From: Chitinophaga sp. CB10
Lineage (GTDB): Bacteria; Bacteroidota; Bacteroidia; Chitinophagales; Chitinophagaceae
Direction: 5' to 3'
Length of the DNA: 64,000 nucleotides
Assembly: GCA_001870995.2 (NCBI GenBank)
Contig: MLAV02000004.1
Location: 62,001 to 126,000, forward strand
A model generated the notes under the pieces. The model did not search any database. It was not told where the DNA came from and saw only the letters and a list, made by a program, of their open reading frames with translations. The first letter of the stretch is position 1; each line of letters opens with the position of its first letter. The translations under genes were made by a program, and so were the position numbers. Of this stretch, positions 27,564 through 35,438 are shown piece by piece.

Positions 27564-30500
27564 TTAGAACAGCTTGTAAGTGAATCCCAGCATGATCTCC
27601 GCACCGCGTTTATAACTGCGGTTCACATAGCGCTTGCCATACCAGAAGCCGCCGGTGCCGGGGTTCGCATACACGGTTTCAATGGCGGGGTTCAGGATAT
27701 TTTTGGCGTAGCCTTTAAACAGTAAGCGCTTGCACAGCTGCTGGGAGAAAATAAAATCCAGGGTGGGTGCAGGCCGCGTGTAGAGGTCCGGCTCACCGGT
27801 CAGGTTGATCTGCACGAGCCGCTCCCCTACCATGTTGAAGGCGGCTGTAAAGTCCGTACCCAGCTGCGCGTTTTTATAGTTCAGCCAGCCGTTGATGGAA
27901 TACGGCGCCTGCTCAAACAGCGGACTGTTATCCGGCGTATGCCTGTCCAGCGATTTATTCGCTTCATAACGGGCGGCTGTTTTCCTGATATTACTTTGCG
28001 CCAGCAGCAGGTTGGAACCTATGAAGAAATTCTTCAGCGCCGGGGTCAACCGCCCCAAATCCTTCACCAGCTCCAACTCCAGCCCCCATACGGTACCCGT
28101 GTTAGGATCGTTCTGGAACTGGATGGTAGGATACTCCGGGAACTTTGCTGCAAGGCCCTGCGTCTGCAAACTGAAAACTTTTACCAGCTGGTTGTTGATG
28201 CGTTTGCCAAAGGCAGACAAGGAAATAACTTCACCCGGGTGCGGGAACCATTCCCAGCGGAAATCCAGGTTCTCCGTATGTTGATTCACCAGGTTAGGAT
28301 TCCCCACTACGAGGCCCATCTGGAAGGCGTCGAATTCAAAAACGTTCGTCAGCTCCCGCAGCTCCGGCCTTGCCAGCGTGGTGTTGTACGCCACGCGGAA
28401 GTTCATATCCTCCCGGTAGGTATAGGTCATATTCACCGCGTAGTACGGTTTATACGCAGTTTTATACACCGTATTCGGATTAATCAGCACCACCGGTACG
28501 CTGGCGCCATCTGCATTTTTGGTAGTCAGCGAAGGGTCGAGGAATACATTGGCGGTATCTACTGCCGACTGGATGTTGGTTCTCTCAAAACGCACCCCGC
28601 CCGCAAAGCGAAGGTTTTTCAGGGGATGGAGGTCCAGCATGCCATAGAAGGCGTTGGTTTCAAAGAAGCCGGTGTAGTTGTTGGGCGACTTCTGCGTATT
28701 ATACAAAAACCCTCCTGCAGCATTCGCGCCTTCGCCGGTGCTGCCGGTGGGCAGTTGAATGCCTATCACCTTCGGGCCTACCAGCGCATCCAGGTTGCCG
28801 CGTACCTCGTAGAGGGTGTTCGCTTTTTCCAGGGAGAAGTTGGACCCCGGCAGGAACATCATGTTCTCGCGGAACTTACGGTCGCGGTTCAGGTAGTTGA
28901 AGCCCGTTTTGAACTCCTGCTTCTGGCCGAACAGCGGGAATGGAAATGCCAGGTCCGCCTTGTAGTTCCAGTTGGTTTCATCCAGTTTGCGCCAGCGGCG
29001 GCCGTTGGGCTCCGCCTGGATGATGCCGTAGGTGCCATAGCCATTTACATAACCGGAGTTCAGCGCATAAAGGTGTTCTGTATATTGCAAAGTGCCGCTG
29101 CGCCAGGCGCCGCCCCGCGGTTTGTAATCCGTCAGCGTAACGAAGCGGAAATCCGGGTCATTCTGCGCCGCGGTGGAGGTGGCGAGGTTATAGCTTAACC
29201 GCGGGGAATACTGCCCTTCCAGGAATTTATGTTCCCCCTGCAGGTTGAAGGTATTCAGGTTGCGGCGGGTTTGCTTGAGCGAGTAAATGGTACTGTTTAC
29301 ATCGCCGGGTAAAGCGGCGTATTCATATTTACCATACATATTGACGGCCTGCGCTTCGCTGCCCCAGCTGCCCATGTACTGCATACTGATTTCATGGCGG
29401 GGGTCGAAGCGGAAGGTCAAGCCTGCCAGCACGCCATAGTTCAGCGTTTCCGTACCGGTGTTTTCCTTATAGGTCTGGTACTTACCCATAAACAGGCTGT
29501 TGGGCGTAATATAGTTCGGGATGTTGCGCGGACTATAGACCTCGGGGTTACCCGTGATCACGCCCTGGTAAATACTGTACTGGGTAATATCCCCGCCGTA
29601 CACGTCGGTAGTGCGGCGGTAGTAGTTGGCGCCGGCCACCAATCCCAGTGTTTTATTCTTGAACACTTTAAAGCTGTTGCCGTAGGTAGCGGAATACAGC
29701 TGGTTGAGCGGCGCGGTTTTGTAACGGGTGGTCAGCACCGGGTCAAAGCCATGCATGATCCTGTTGATGCGCGCGGCTTCCTGCTGCATGGCAGGGCTGC
29801 CGTTGCTTTCCGCAATCAGCTTTTGTAGCTGGCTCAAGCCGCCGGGGTATTGCTGGGCGAGGTCCAGGAAATCGCCAGGGAGGTTCTTGTCCTGCACTTT
29901 ATTACCCAGGAATCCGAGGTCGCTGTTATAAAAGCTGTTCATGCGGCCGCCGGGACCGATGTTGGAATTGAAGCCCGTTTGCGCGATGATTTCCAGCGTC
30001 GCTTTATCGGGCACTGATTTCGTTTTCAGCTCCACGATACCGGCCGCCGCATCGGCAGGTTTATCCGGCGTAACGGTTTTATAGATGGTGATGTTGTCCA
30101 GCAAGGAGGCCGGCACGAGGTCGAGCGGGATCGCGCTCCTGTCCGGGTCAGAGGAGGCCAGGCGCACGCCGTTCAGCTGCCCGATCACGCTCCTGTCGCC
30201 CAGCCCGCGGATAGCCACATACTTATCATCCGTGATGGTCACCCCGCTCACGCGCTGCAACGCCTGGGTGGTGGTGATAGACGCCGTCCTTTCGATCTGC
30301 TGGGCGGAGATGGCATCCTGCACGATGGCTGCGTTCCTTCTCTCCTGCAATACGGTGATTTCGGTGTTTGTTTTGCGGCGCGCCTGCACCTGTACTTCGC
30401 CGAGGGTGCGCGTGCTGACGCTCAGCAGCACGGTGATGGGGGCCGCGCCGCCTACTACCTTCACCTCGCGGGATTCGTAGCCCATGAGCGAGAAGATCAG

Positions 30501-31106
30501 CACCGCGCCTTCCGCCGGTATTTCCACCGTGAAGTAACCGTTCATATCCGTAGCGGCGCCGCCGGCTGCGTTTTTGATCCGTACGGATACGCCGGGCAGC
30601 GGGTCTTTGGTTTTAGCTTCCAGCACGCGGCCTGAAATTTTTACCGGTATTTTTTTACGGGTGAGCACCACGTAGCCGTTGAGCAGGTGGTAATCCAGGG
30701 AGGTGCCGCTGAGGATGCCTGTGATGGCGTCTTTCACGGTGATATCCTCTTTGTGGAGACGGATCTTTTTATGGACGGTGGCGAGTAATGCTTCCGGCAG
30801 CAGAAAATGCACGCCGCTTTCGCTTTCCACTTTGAGCAAACTTTCCCGCACGCTGGCATCATGGAGATGCAGGTTCAGGCGGCGGGAAAGGTCCTGGCTC
30901 TTCAGGTTATCTGCAAACAACAGGCTTGCGAAAGTCAACTGCGCCGCTAAAACGATAAATGAGCATTTCATCAGGAAGTAAATTTTGTGTCGTCGCCTGG
31001 CGGCAGGTGATAAACCTGCACCAGTGGGCTTTAACACAAATTCAAAGCTTTCGGGTACAGGTTCCGCGAAAAATCCTAAAGGATCGTTTTTTAATCCTTT
31101 TTCCAT
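27564..31106 (-). CDS. TonB-dependent receptor with STN and CarboxypepD_reg domains (transducer type)
   Basis: 1180 residues. A cytoplasm-like leader of about 45 residues precedes the hydrophobic signal (MKCSFIVLAAQLTFASLLFA), a layout common for Chitinophaga SusC-type receptors; an internal start at that Met is possible. STN domain about 70-145 (LHDASVRESLLKVESESGVHF...LSGTSLDYHLL), CarboxypepD_reg about 150-235, then a plug with TTTQALQRVSGVTI and IRGLGDRSVIGQLNGV and a barrel ending IMLGFTYKLF. STN receptors interact with FecR across the periplasm; a FecR and an ECF sigma gene lie directly upstream. It lacks the SusC-specific KDAAATAIYG plug motif and has no SusD beside it, so it is closer to general TonB receptors. 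It heads the locus B operon. Confidence 0.93.
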   Translation of the reverse strand: MEKGLKNDPLGFFAEPVPESFEFVLKPTGAGLSPAARRRHKIYFLMKCSFIVLAAQLTFASLLFADNLKSQDLSRRLNLHLHDASVRESLLKVESESGVHFLLPEALLATVHKKIRLHKEDITVKDAITGILSGTSLDYHLLNGYVVLTRKKIPVKISGRVLEAKTKDPLPGVSVRIKNAAGGAATDMNGYFTVEIPAEGAVLIFSLMGYESREVKVVGGAAPITVLLSVSTRTLGEVQVQARRKTNTEITVLQERRNAAIVQDAISAQQIERTASITTTQALQRVSGVTITDDKYVAIRGLGDRSVIGQLNGVRLASSDPDRSAIPLDLVPASLLDNITIYKTVTPDKPADAAAGIVELKTKSVPDKATLEIIAQTGFNSNIGPGGRMNSFYNSDLGFLGNKVQDKNLPGDFLDLAQQYPGGLSQLQKLIAESNGSPAMQQEAARINRIMHGFDPVLTTRYKTAPLNQLYSATYGNSFKVFKNKTLGLVAGANYYRRTTDVYGGDITQYSIYQGVITGNPEVYSPRNIPNYITPNSLFMGKYQTYKENTGTETLNYGVLAGLTFRFDPRHEISMQYMGSWGSEAQAVNMYGKYEYAALPGDVNSTIYSLKQTRRNLNTFNLQGEHKFLEGQYSPRLSYNLATSTAAQNDPDFRFVTLTDYKPRGGAWRSGTLQYTEHLYALNSGYVNGYGTYGIIQAEPNGRRWRKLDETNWNYKADLAFPFPLFGQKQEFKTGFNYLNRDRKFRENMMFLPGSNFSLEKANTLYEVRGNLDALVGPKVIGIQLPTGSTGEGANAAGGFLYNTQKSPNNYTGFFETNAFYGMLDLHPLKNLRFAGGVRFERTNIQSAVDTANVFLDPSLTTKNADGASVPVVLINPNTVYKTAYKPYYAVNMTYTYREDMNFRVAYNTTLARPELRELTNVFEFDAFQMGLVVGNPNLVNQHTENLDFRWEWFPHPGEVISLSAFGKRINNQLVKVFSLQTQGLAAKFPEYPTIQFQNDPNTGTVWGLELELVKDLGRLTPALKNFFIGSNLLLAQSNIRKTAARYEANKSLDRHTPDNSPLFEQAPYSINGWLNYKNAQLGTDFTAAFNMVGERLVQINLTGEPDLYTRPAPTLDFIFSQQLCKRLLFKGYAKNILNPAIETVYANPGTGGFWYGKRYVNRSYKRGAEIMLGFTYKLF

Positions 31107-31211
31107 ACTTTTGAATATTGATAGTTAGTCCCGGTATGACCGGGAAATCTGTTAATAATTCGGCTGCTGCTGTCCTGAGAAAACTGTTGGCAGTCCGGAT
31201 AAAATCTTAGA

Positions 31212-31251
31212 ACGTTCCCGCTGCGGTCCAATGCTGGCGGGAGCGTTTTTT
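31212..31251 (+). terminator. Terminator-like hairpin on the strand opposite locus B
   Basis: ACGTTCCCGC (31212-31221) pairs with GCGGGAGCGT (31237-31246) with one G-T wobble, and a T-run (31246-31251) follows on the plus strand. No plus-strand gene lies upstream, and on the minus strand no U-run follows. It lies in the 181-bp gap between FecR and the STN receptor gene, so it would end an RNA antisense to the receptor leader. Confidence 0.5.
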
Positions 31252-31287
31252 GTTAGTGGTAGTGTTACTGCATGCGGATGTTAAGTT

Positions 31288-32274
31288 TTAGTGAATAGTT
31301 ACCTCGCGGCCTTTCCTCGTATAGTTAAAATTATTGCCTGCTGCCAGCGTTTGCAGGGTCGTATTCAGGTCCCCGGCGGCAAACAGGGTGATGGTCACTT
31401 TCTCTTTTGCTTTTTGTGGTTTATTGAAATGTATGTTCACATCATACCAGCGTTCCAGGGTGGCGGCAATTTCCTGCAGCGGTTGATTGCTGAATACCAG
31501 CCGGCCTTTATGCCAGGCGGCTACATCCGCCGCGTTTACGCTTTGCAGGGCTGCCTGCCCTGCATGCCAGGATACGCTGTTGCCGGCTGTCAGCGTAGCC
31601 AGCGTTTGTGCGTTCCCGTTAGTATGCGCCTCTACCCTTACCTTCCCGGTGGCTACGGCCACGGTAACGGGTTTGCCGGCAAAGGCATCTATTTTAAAGG
31701 AAGTCCCCAGGACCGTGGTGGTCACTGCCCCGGTATGGATGACGAAGGGATGCGCAGGATCAGATGCAATGTCGAAATAAGCCTCCCCGTCGAGGGTGAT
31801 GCTGCGGGTACCGCCGGCAAACCGTTCCGGGTATTGCAGGCTGCTGGCTGCGCCCAGGTATATAACGGAGCCGTCGCTGAGCTGTATCATCTTCAGCTGC
31901 CCGGCTTTATTTTGCTGCAGGGCCATGGCGGCTGGTTGCGGCGCTGCGCTGCGGGTACGCAGGAGCCCGAATACGCCGGCCATTAATAAGAGGGATGCCG
32001 CCGCTGCCAGGTAATACCATTTACGTGCAGGCTTTCCCGTTACATCCCGGCCCATACGCGTTTTCATAGCGGCGGCCCATTGCTGCTGCCGCGCTTCACT
32101 GACCGGCATATCCGTGCTTGCGGCCATATCCTGTTCCAGTCTTTCTTCCAGCAGTTGGTTTAAAACCGCGCTGCTGCCGGGTTGCTGCAGGTAGGCTTCC
32201 ACGAGCGCTTTCTCCGCTTCCGTGCAGTGATTATCCAGGTATTTGATTAAGAGTGCTGTTGCTATTGTTGCCAT
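31288..32274 (-). CDS. FecR-family anti-sigma regulator with DUF4974 domain
   Basis: About 328 residues from the ATG at 32274 (MATIATALLIKYLDNHCTEAE); an ATG at 32298 is possible. The N-terminal cytoplasmic segment is followed by one membrane helix (about 87-104, YYLAAAASLLLMAGVFGLL). The FecR core contains SITLDGEAYFDIASD and VTTTVLGTSFKIDAF. The C-terminal DUF4974 domain has GRLVFSNQPLQEIAATLERWYDV. It is expected to sequester the ECF sigma encoded 81 bp upstream and to be switched by the STN receptor encoded 181 bp downstream. Sequence similarity to the locus A FecR is only at motif level, so the two signalling pairs are probably insulated. Confidence 0.95.
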   Translation of the reverse strand: MATIATALLIKYLDNHCTEAEKALVEAYLQQPGSSAVLNQLLEERLEQDMAASTDMPVSEARQQQWAAAMKTRMGRDVTGKPARKWYYLAAAASLLLMAGVFGLLRTRSAAPQPAAMALQQNKAGQLKMIQLSDGSVIYLGAASSLQYPERFAGGTRSITLDGEAYFDIASDPAHPFVIHTGAVTTTVLGTSFKIDAFAGKPVTVAVATGKVRVEAHTNGNAQTLATLTAGNSVSWHAGQAALQSVNAADVAAWHKGRLVFSNQPLQEIAATLERWYDVNIHFNKPQKAKEKVTITLFAAGDLNTTLQTLAAGNNFNYTRKGREVTIH

Positions 32275-32355
32275 GTGTTGCAGGTGAAAACTGGTCACCT
32301 ACTATATAAAGGCCGGAAAAAATTACCAGGGGCTAATGTTTACAAAAATTTTTTT

Positions 32356-32940
32356 TCAGGAGAAAAAAATCAGCAGCAGGATGCCGGTGATATCGATATA
32401 ATCTTTTAATTCCGTACGGAAATAAGCCAGGGAGGCTTTGATGTGGTTTTTAACCGTAAAGAGGGAGAGGTTCATTTCCTTGGCGATTTCCGCGTGCGAC
32501 AAATCATCGTGCCGGCTAAGCCGGAATACCTTCTGGCGTTGCTGACTCAGGCTGTTTAACTTTTCATGATAGCGTTCCGTGAGTTCATTTTCGCGGAGGC
32601 GGTGGGCAGCGTCTTCCACGGCGGTATCCCCCGCGAAGTCCAGCGGTACGATGGCGGTTTGCTGGCGGGTGAGTACCTTGATCACGGCGTGTTTCATGGC
32701 CCTGAATAAATAGGGCGCCAGTTGAATACCGGGGTCCAGCTGGTGGCGTTTATCCCAGAGCCAGAACATGAGGTCCATCATGGCTTCTTCCGCCTGGGCT
32801 TCGTTACGGATATACTTCAGGGCATAGTAGTACAGCTTCCCGGAATACCGGTTAAACAGTACGTCATAAGCCCTGGTGTTATCTTTCCTGCATTCTTCCA
32901 GCAAAAATACATCCGATTGTTCAGCTAAGGTTAATCGCAT
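32356..32940 (-). CDS. ECF RNA polymerase sigma-70 factor
   Basis: 194 residues. Region 2: LLEECRKDNTRAYDVLFNRYS...AQAEEAMMDLMFWLWDKR. Region 4: LSQQRQKVFRLSRHDDLSHAEIA with recognition helix SLFTVKNHIKASLAYFR. It ends in a hydrophobic tail (YIDITGILLLIFFS), like the locus A sigma. First gene of locus B, followed by its FecR regulator. Promoter recognition specificity cannot be read from sequence. Start at 32940 fits the family length and is 25 bp after a good -7 element. Confidence 0.95.
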   Translation of the reverse strand: MRLTLAEQSDVFLLEECRKDNTRAYDVLFNRYSGKLYYYALKYIRNEAQAEEAMMDLMFWLWDKRHQLDPGIQLAPYLFRAMKHAVIKVLTRQQTAIVPLDFAGDTAVEDAAHRLRENELTERYHEKLNSLSQQRQKVFRLSRHDDLSHAEIAKEMNLSLFTVKNHIKASLAYFRTELKDYIDITGILLLIFFS

Positions 32941-32964
32941 AGTTTGCCACTATTTTCCCGAAGG

Positions 32965-32972
32965 CAAACTTA
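32965..32972 (-). promoter_or_regulatory. Candidate -7 promoter element for the locus B sigma gene
   Basis: TAAGTTTG on the minus strand matches the Bacteroidota -7 consensus TAnnTTTG exactly, 24 bp upstream of the sigma start. A TTG/TTTG -33 element at 19-21 bp is not obvious, so recognition may be weak or by another sigma factor. Confidence 0.4.
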
Positions 32973-33115
32973 AGCGAGATTTTCAGGTGTCTGTATTAAG
33001 GGATTATTAACTTTTACGAATGTAACGGGGACGCACACACGCAACAACGCATAATAAGCCCTACCAGCAGATGCATTACACACCGCCAGCAGGGCCGTTT
33101 TTACAGCAGCTATTT

Positions 33116-33931
33116 CTAATATTCTGCTGGTACGAGCGATCGACCAATCACACGTTCAAACAAGTTGTCATTCAGCAGGTCTTTGATGGACTCGATGATA
33201 AAATCAGGCGCGTAGCCGAAGTGTTCGAGGTCTTCCCGGCGGGTGACGCCCGTGAGCGTCAGCACGGTAGTGAAGCCCATGGAGCCGGCGCCGAGGATAT
33301 CGGTGCCCATGGTATCGCCGATCATCACCGTTTCGTCCGTCGTGAGTTGCAGGGCTTTGCGGGCCATGCGCATCATAACAGGACTGGGCTTGCCTACGCT
33401 GAAAGCTTTTACGCCGCTGGCGCATTCCAGCATGGCTACGAGGGCGCCGCAGCCGGCGCGGTACTTACCGTCCGCCACGGGGCAGTTCGGGTCCAGGTTG
33501 GTGGCGATTAACTTCGCGCCTTTCATAATCATATTCAGCGCTTTGTCTACCGATTCCAGCATAATCGTACGCCCTTCCCCGATGATCACGTAATCAGGCT
33601 GATCGTCTACTATAGAATAGCCGGCGTTGTAAAGTTCAGTGAGCAGGCCGCCCTCTCCTATTACATAAGCGGTTCCGTTTTCTTTTTTGGATGCGAGGTA
33701 ACGGGCTGTCGCCATCGCGCAGGTGAAGATATCTTCCTCATTCACTTTAAAGCCCATCTTGTTTAGCTTATAGCATACATCTCTGCTGGTACGCTGGCTG
33801 TTATTGGTCAGAAACAGGAAAGGCAGCTCCCGCTCCCTGAGTCCGTTAATAAAGTCTACAGCGCCGGGAATTGGCTCGGAGCCTTTGTAGATCACGCCAT
33901 CCATGTCGATTAAAAATCCCTTTTTTTTCAT
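33116..33931 (-). CDS. HAD-IIA (NagD-like) phosphatase
   Basis: 271 residues, the usual NagD-family length. HAD motif I is LIDMDGVIYKG (nucleophile Asp9, acid Asp11), motif II FLFLTNNSQR (Thr/Asn), motif III Lys in VGKPSP, motif IV MIGDTMGTD. The C2-type cap lies between motifs II and III. These are cytoplasmic Mg-dependent phosphatases acting on small phosphoesters such as nucleotides or sugar phosphates; the exact substrate cannot be told. It is a single gene: 175 bp from the start of the locus B sigma gene (both minus strand) and facing away from the pirin operon across a 460-bp AT-rich spacer. Confidence 0.94.
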   Translation of the reverse strand: MKKKGFLIDMDGVIYKGSEPIPGAVDFINGLRERELPFLFLTNNSQRTSRDVCYKLNKMGFKVNEEDIFTCAMATARYLASKKENGTAYVIGEGGLLTELYNAGYSIVDDQPDYVIIGEGRTIMLESVDKALNMIMKGAKLIATNLDPNCPVADGKYRAGCGALVAMLECASGVKAFSVGKPSPVMMRMARKALQLTTDETVMIGDTMGTDILGAGSMGFTTVLTLTGVTRREDLEHFGYAPDFIIESIKDLLNDNLFERVIGRSLVPAEY

Positions 33932-34303
33932 AGCAATCAGATGTTGGTTAAACTATATGATAGTTGATACAAATTCAATCATAATTAACTATGGAATGGA
34001 TAAAGGCGGGAAATGCCGCTGAAGGCATTTGAGTAGAGTGGTAGCAAATGGCAGTTTCATAGAACGCCGGTGTAAATATACGTATTATTTTTTCAGAGAT
34101 GCGATTTTTTTATCCCCCAAATCAAAAAATTAACAAACAAAACAACAAATACGATAAATAGAATAAATTTTAATATTTTTAGGAAGAAAGAGCTAATCCT
34201 TCACTGCATTACATTCCCGGCCATACGCACCAAATTCAACGCTCACTGCCATGGCCCCGTACTTTCAATTTTCCGCCACCCCACCGGACACTGCCCGGGA
34301 AAT

Positions 34304-34319
34304 CTTAACCTAGATTAAG
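34304..34319 (+). promoter_or_regulatory. Near-palindromic operator candidate upstream of the pirin operon
   Basis: CTTAACCTAGATTAAG is symmetric except for one base pair in each half (CTTAA-n-CTAG-n-TTAAG). It abuts the first of three direct repeats and ends 73 bp before the pirin start. Likely a binding site for a dimeric repressor; which one is unknown. Confidence 0.4.
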
Positions 34320-34361
34320 ACCAGTTCTTAAACCAGTTCATTTGCCGCCGGACCAGTTCTT
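34319..34361 (+). repeat. Three direct repeats of (G/A)ACCAGTTCTT upstream of the pirin operon
   Basis: GACCAGTTCTT (34319-34329), AACCAGTTCAT (34331-34341) and GACCAGTTCTT (34351-34361) start 12 and 20 bp apart, 31 to 73 bp upstream of the pirin start. The position is right for an operator or activator array controlling the four-gene operon. Confidence 0.6.
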
Positions 34362-34391
34362 CGCAATTTTACATCACAAACAACGACGCAA

Positions 34392-35117
34392 ATGAGCAAG
34401 TACATCCTACATAAAGAAGACAGCAGGCATCATGAATACAACGACTGGCTGGATAGTAAAAAGACTTTCAGCTTCGGGGATTACTACAATCCGAAACGTA
34501 TTCACTTTGGCGCGCTGCGTGTATTCAACGACGATATCGTGAAAGCGCAGAAAGGCTTCGGCAAGCATCCGCATGACAACATGGAAATTATTTCCATCCC
34601 GCTGGAAGGAAGCCTCATCCACCAGGATAACCTCGGCAACGAAGAAGTGATCCGCGCCGGGGAAATACAGGTGATGAGCACCGGCAGCGGCGTATTCCAC
34701 AGCGAGTACAATCATGAAACGGACACGGCTACACGCTTTTTGCAAATCTGGATCTATCCGTCCGCACTGAATGTAACGCCGCACTACGGCCGCCTCACGC
34801 TGAAAGACGAATGGTTCGATCACCGGTTCGGGACCTTTGTAGCGCCGGTAGCGTCCGAAAAGGCCGCCATGATCCACCAGGACGCCTACCTCAGCATGGG
34901 CCGCTTCAGCGCAGATGAAACTTTTCAATACACGATCCAACAAAATGGCAACGGCGCTTATTTATATGTAATCGACGGCACGGTAGAGATAGACGGACAC
35001 GTGCTTTCCGCCGGCGATGCGCTCGGCATCAGCGAAACCGCCGCCTTTGACGGACGGGTGAAAAGCGGCAACGCCACCCTCCTGGTAGTAGACGTACCTA
35101 TGAACATTCAATTGTAA
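34392..35117 (+). CDS. Pirin-family protein (YhhW/quercetinase-like bicupin)
   Basis: 241 residues, the size of bacterial pirins of the YhhW type. The N-terminal cupin has the metal ligands His59 and His61 (KHPHDNMEI) and His103 and Glu105 (FHSEYNHE), matching the 2-His/1-His/1-Glu set of quercetinase-active pirins. The second cupin (about 130-241) lacks metal ligands, as usual. Characterised relatives cleave flavonols such as quercetin with O2, though many have unknown physiological roles. It is the first gene of a plus-strand operon with MhqO- and MhqD-like genes, which argues for detoxifying aromatic or quinone compounds. The next gene starts 1 bp after its stop. Confidence 0.93.
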   Translation: MSKYILHKEDSRHHEYNDWLDSKKTFSFGDYYNPKRIHFGALRVFNDDIVKAQKGFGKHPHDNMEIISIPLEGSLIHQDNLGNEEVIRAGEIQVMSTGSGVFHSEYNHETDTATRFLQIWIYPSALNVTPHYGRLTLKDEWFDHRFGTFVAPVASEKAAMIHQDAYLSMGRFSADETFQYTIQQNGNGAYLYVIDGTVEIDGHVLSAGDALGISETAAFDGRVKSGNATLLVVDVPMNIQL

Positions 35118-35118
35118 A

Positions 35119-35421
35119 ATGATGACAGACAAAACTTCCATACAACTGCTCGCCATAGGCTACCATCCGGAAATCATGCAGGTGGTACACCGGCTGATCA
35201 ACAGCCACGACGGCTGGCAGGGAACCATCGCCGCTTCCATGGACGAGGCCGCGCAACTGCTGCAACGCAACGCCTATGACGGCATCCTGCTTTGCGCCGG
35301 CGTAACCGAAGCCGATGAAGCGCAGGTAAGAAACATTGCCGCCGGCACCCGCGTTATCCGCCACTATGGCGGCGGCAGCGGACTGCTGGAAAACGAAATA
35401 CGCATGGCATTCGACATCTAA
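35119..35421 (+). CDS. Small receiver-like protein with Cys at the phospho-acceptor position
   Basis: 100 residues. Not a named family that I recognise. Its pattern follows a response-regulator receiver: IQLLAIGYHPEIMQVVHRLI, then AASMDEAAQLLQRNAYDGILL, as in 'VDDHPEI...AxSxxEALxLLxxNxYDxILLD'. The acidic pair after strand 1 is replaced by IGY, and the phospho-acceptor Asp after strand 3 is replaced by Cys59, the only cysteine in the protein. The rest is shorter than a full receiver. It cannot be phosphorylated normally. It starts 1 bp after pirin and 17 bp before the dioxygenase, so it is firmly in the operon and may be a partner or sensor; that is inference. Confidence 0.75.
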   Translation: MMTDKTSIQLLAIGYHPEIMQVVHRLINSHDGWQGTIAASMDEAAQLLQRNAYDGILLCAGVTEADEAQVRNIAAGTRVIRHYGGGSGLLENEIRMAFDI

Positions 35422-35438
35422 CTTTTAAAATCATTACT

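Larger units (their letters stand above)
33932..34391. other. 460-bp AT-rich divergent promoter region
   Basis: No coding region is visible between the HAD gene and the pirin operon. It holds a small hairpin (AAATGCC 34011-34017 / GGCATTT 34024-34030), a stretch at about 34085-34185 that is almost entirely A/T, and, near the pirin start, a near-palindrome and three direct repeats listed separately. Both divergent promoters must lie here. Confidence 0.7.

Noticed and set aside
31212..31251. Terminator of the FecR gene
   Set aside because: The T-run is on the plus strand; on the minus strand, which carries FecR, no U-run follows the stem.
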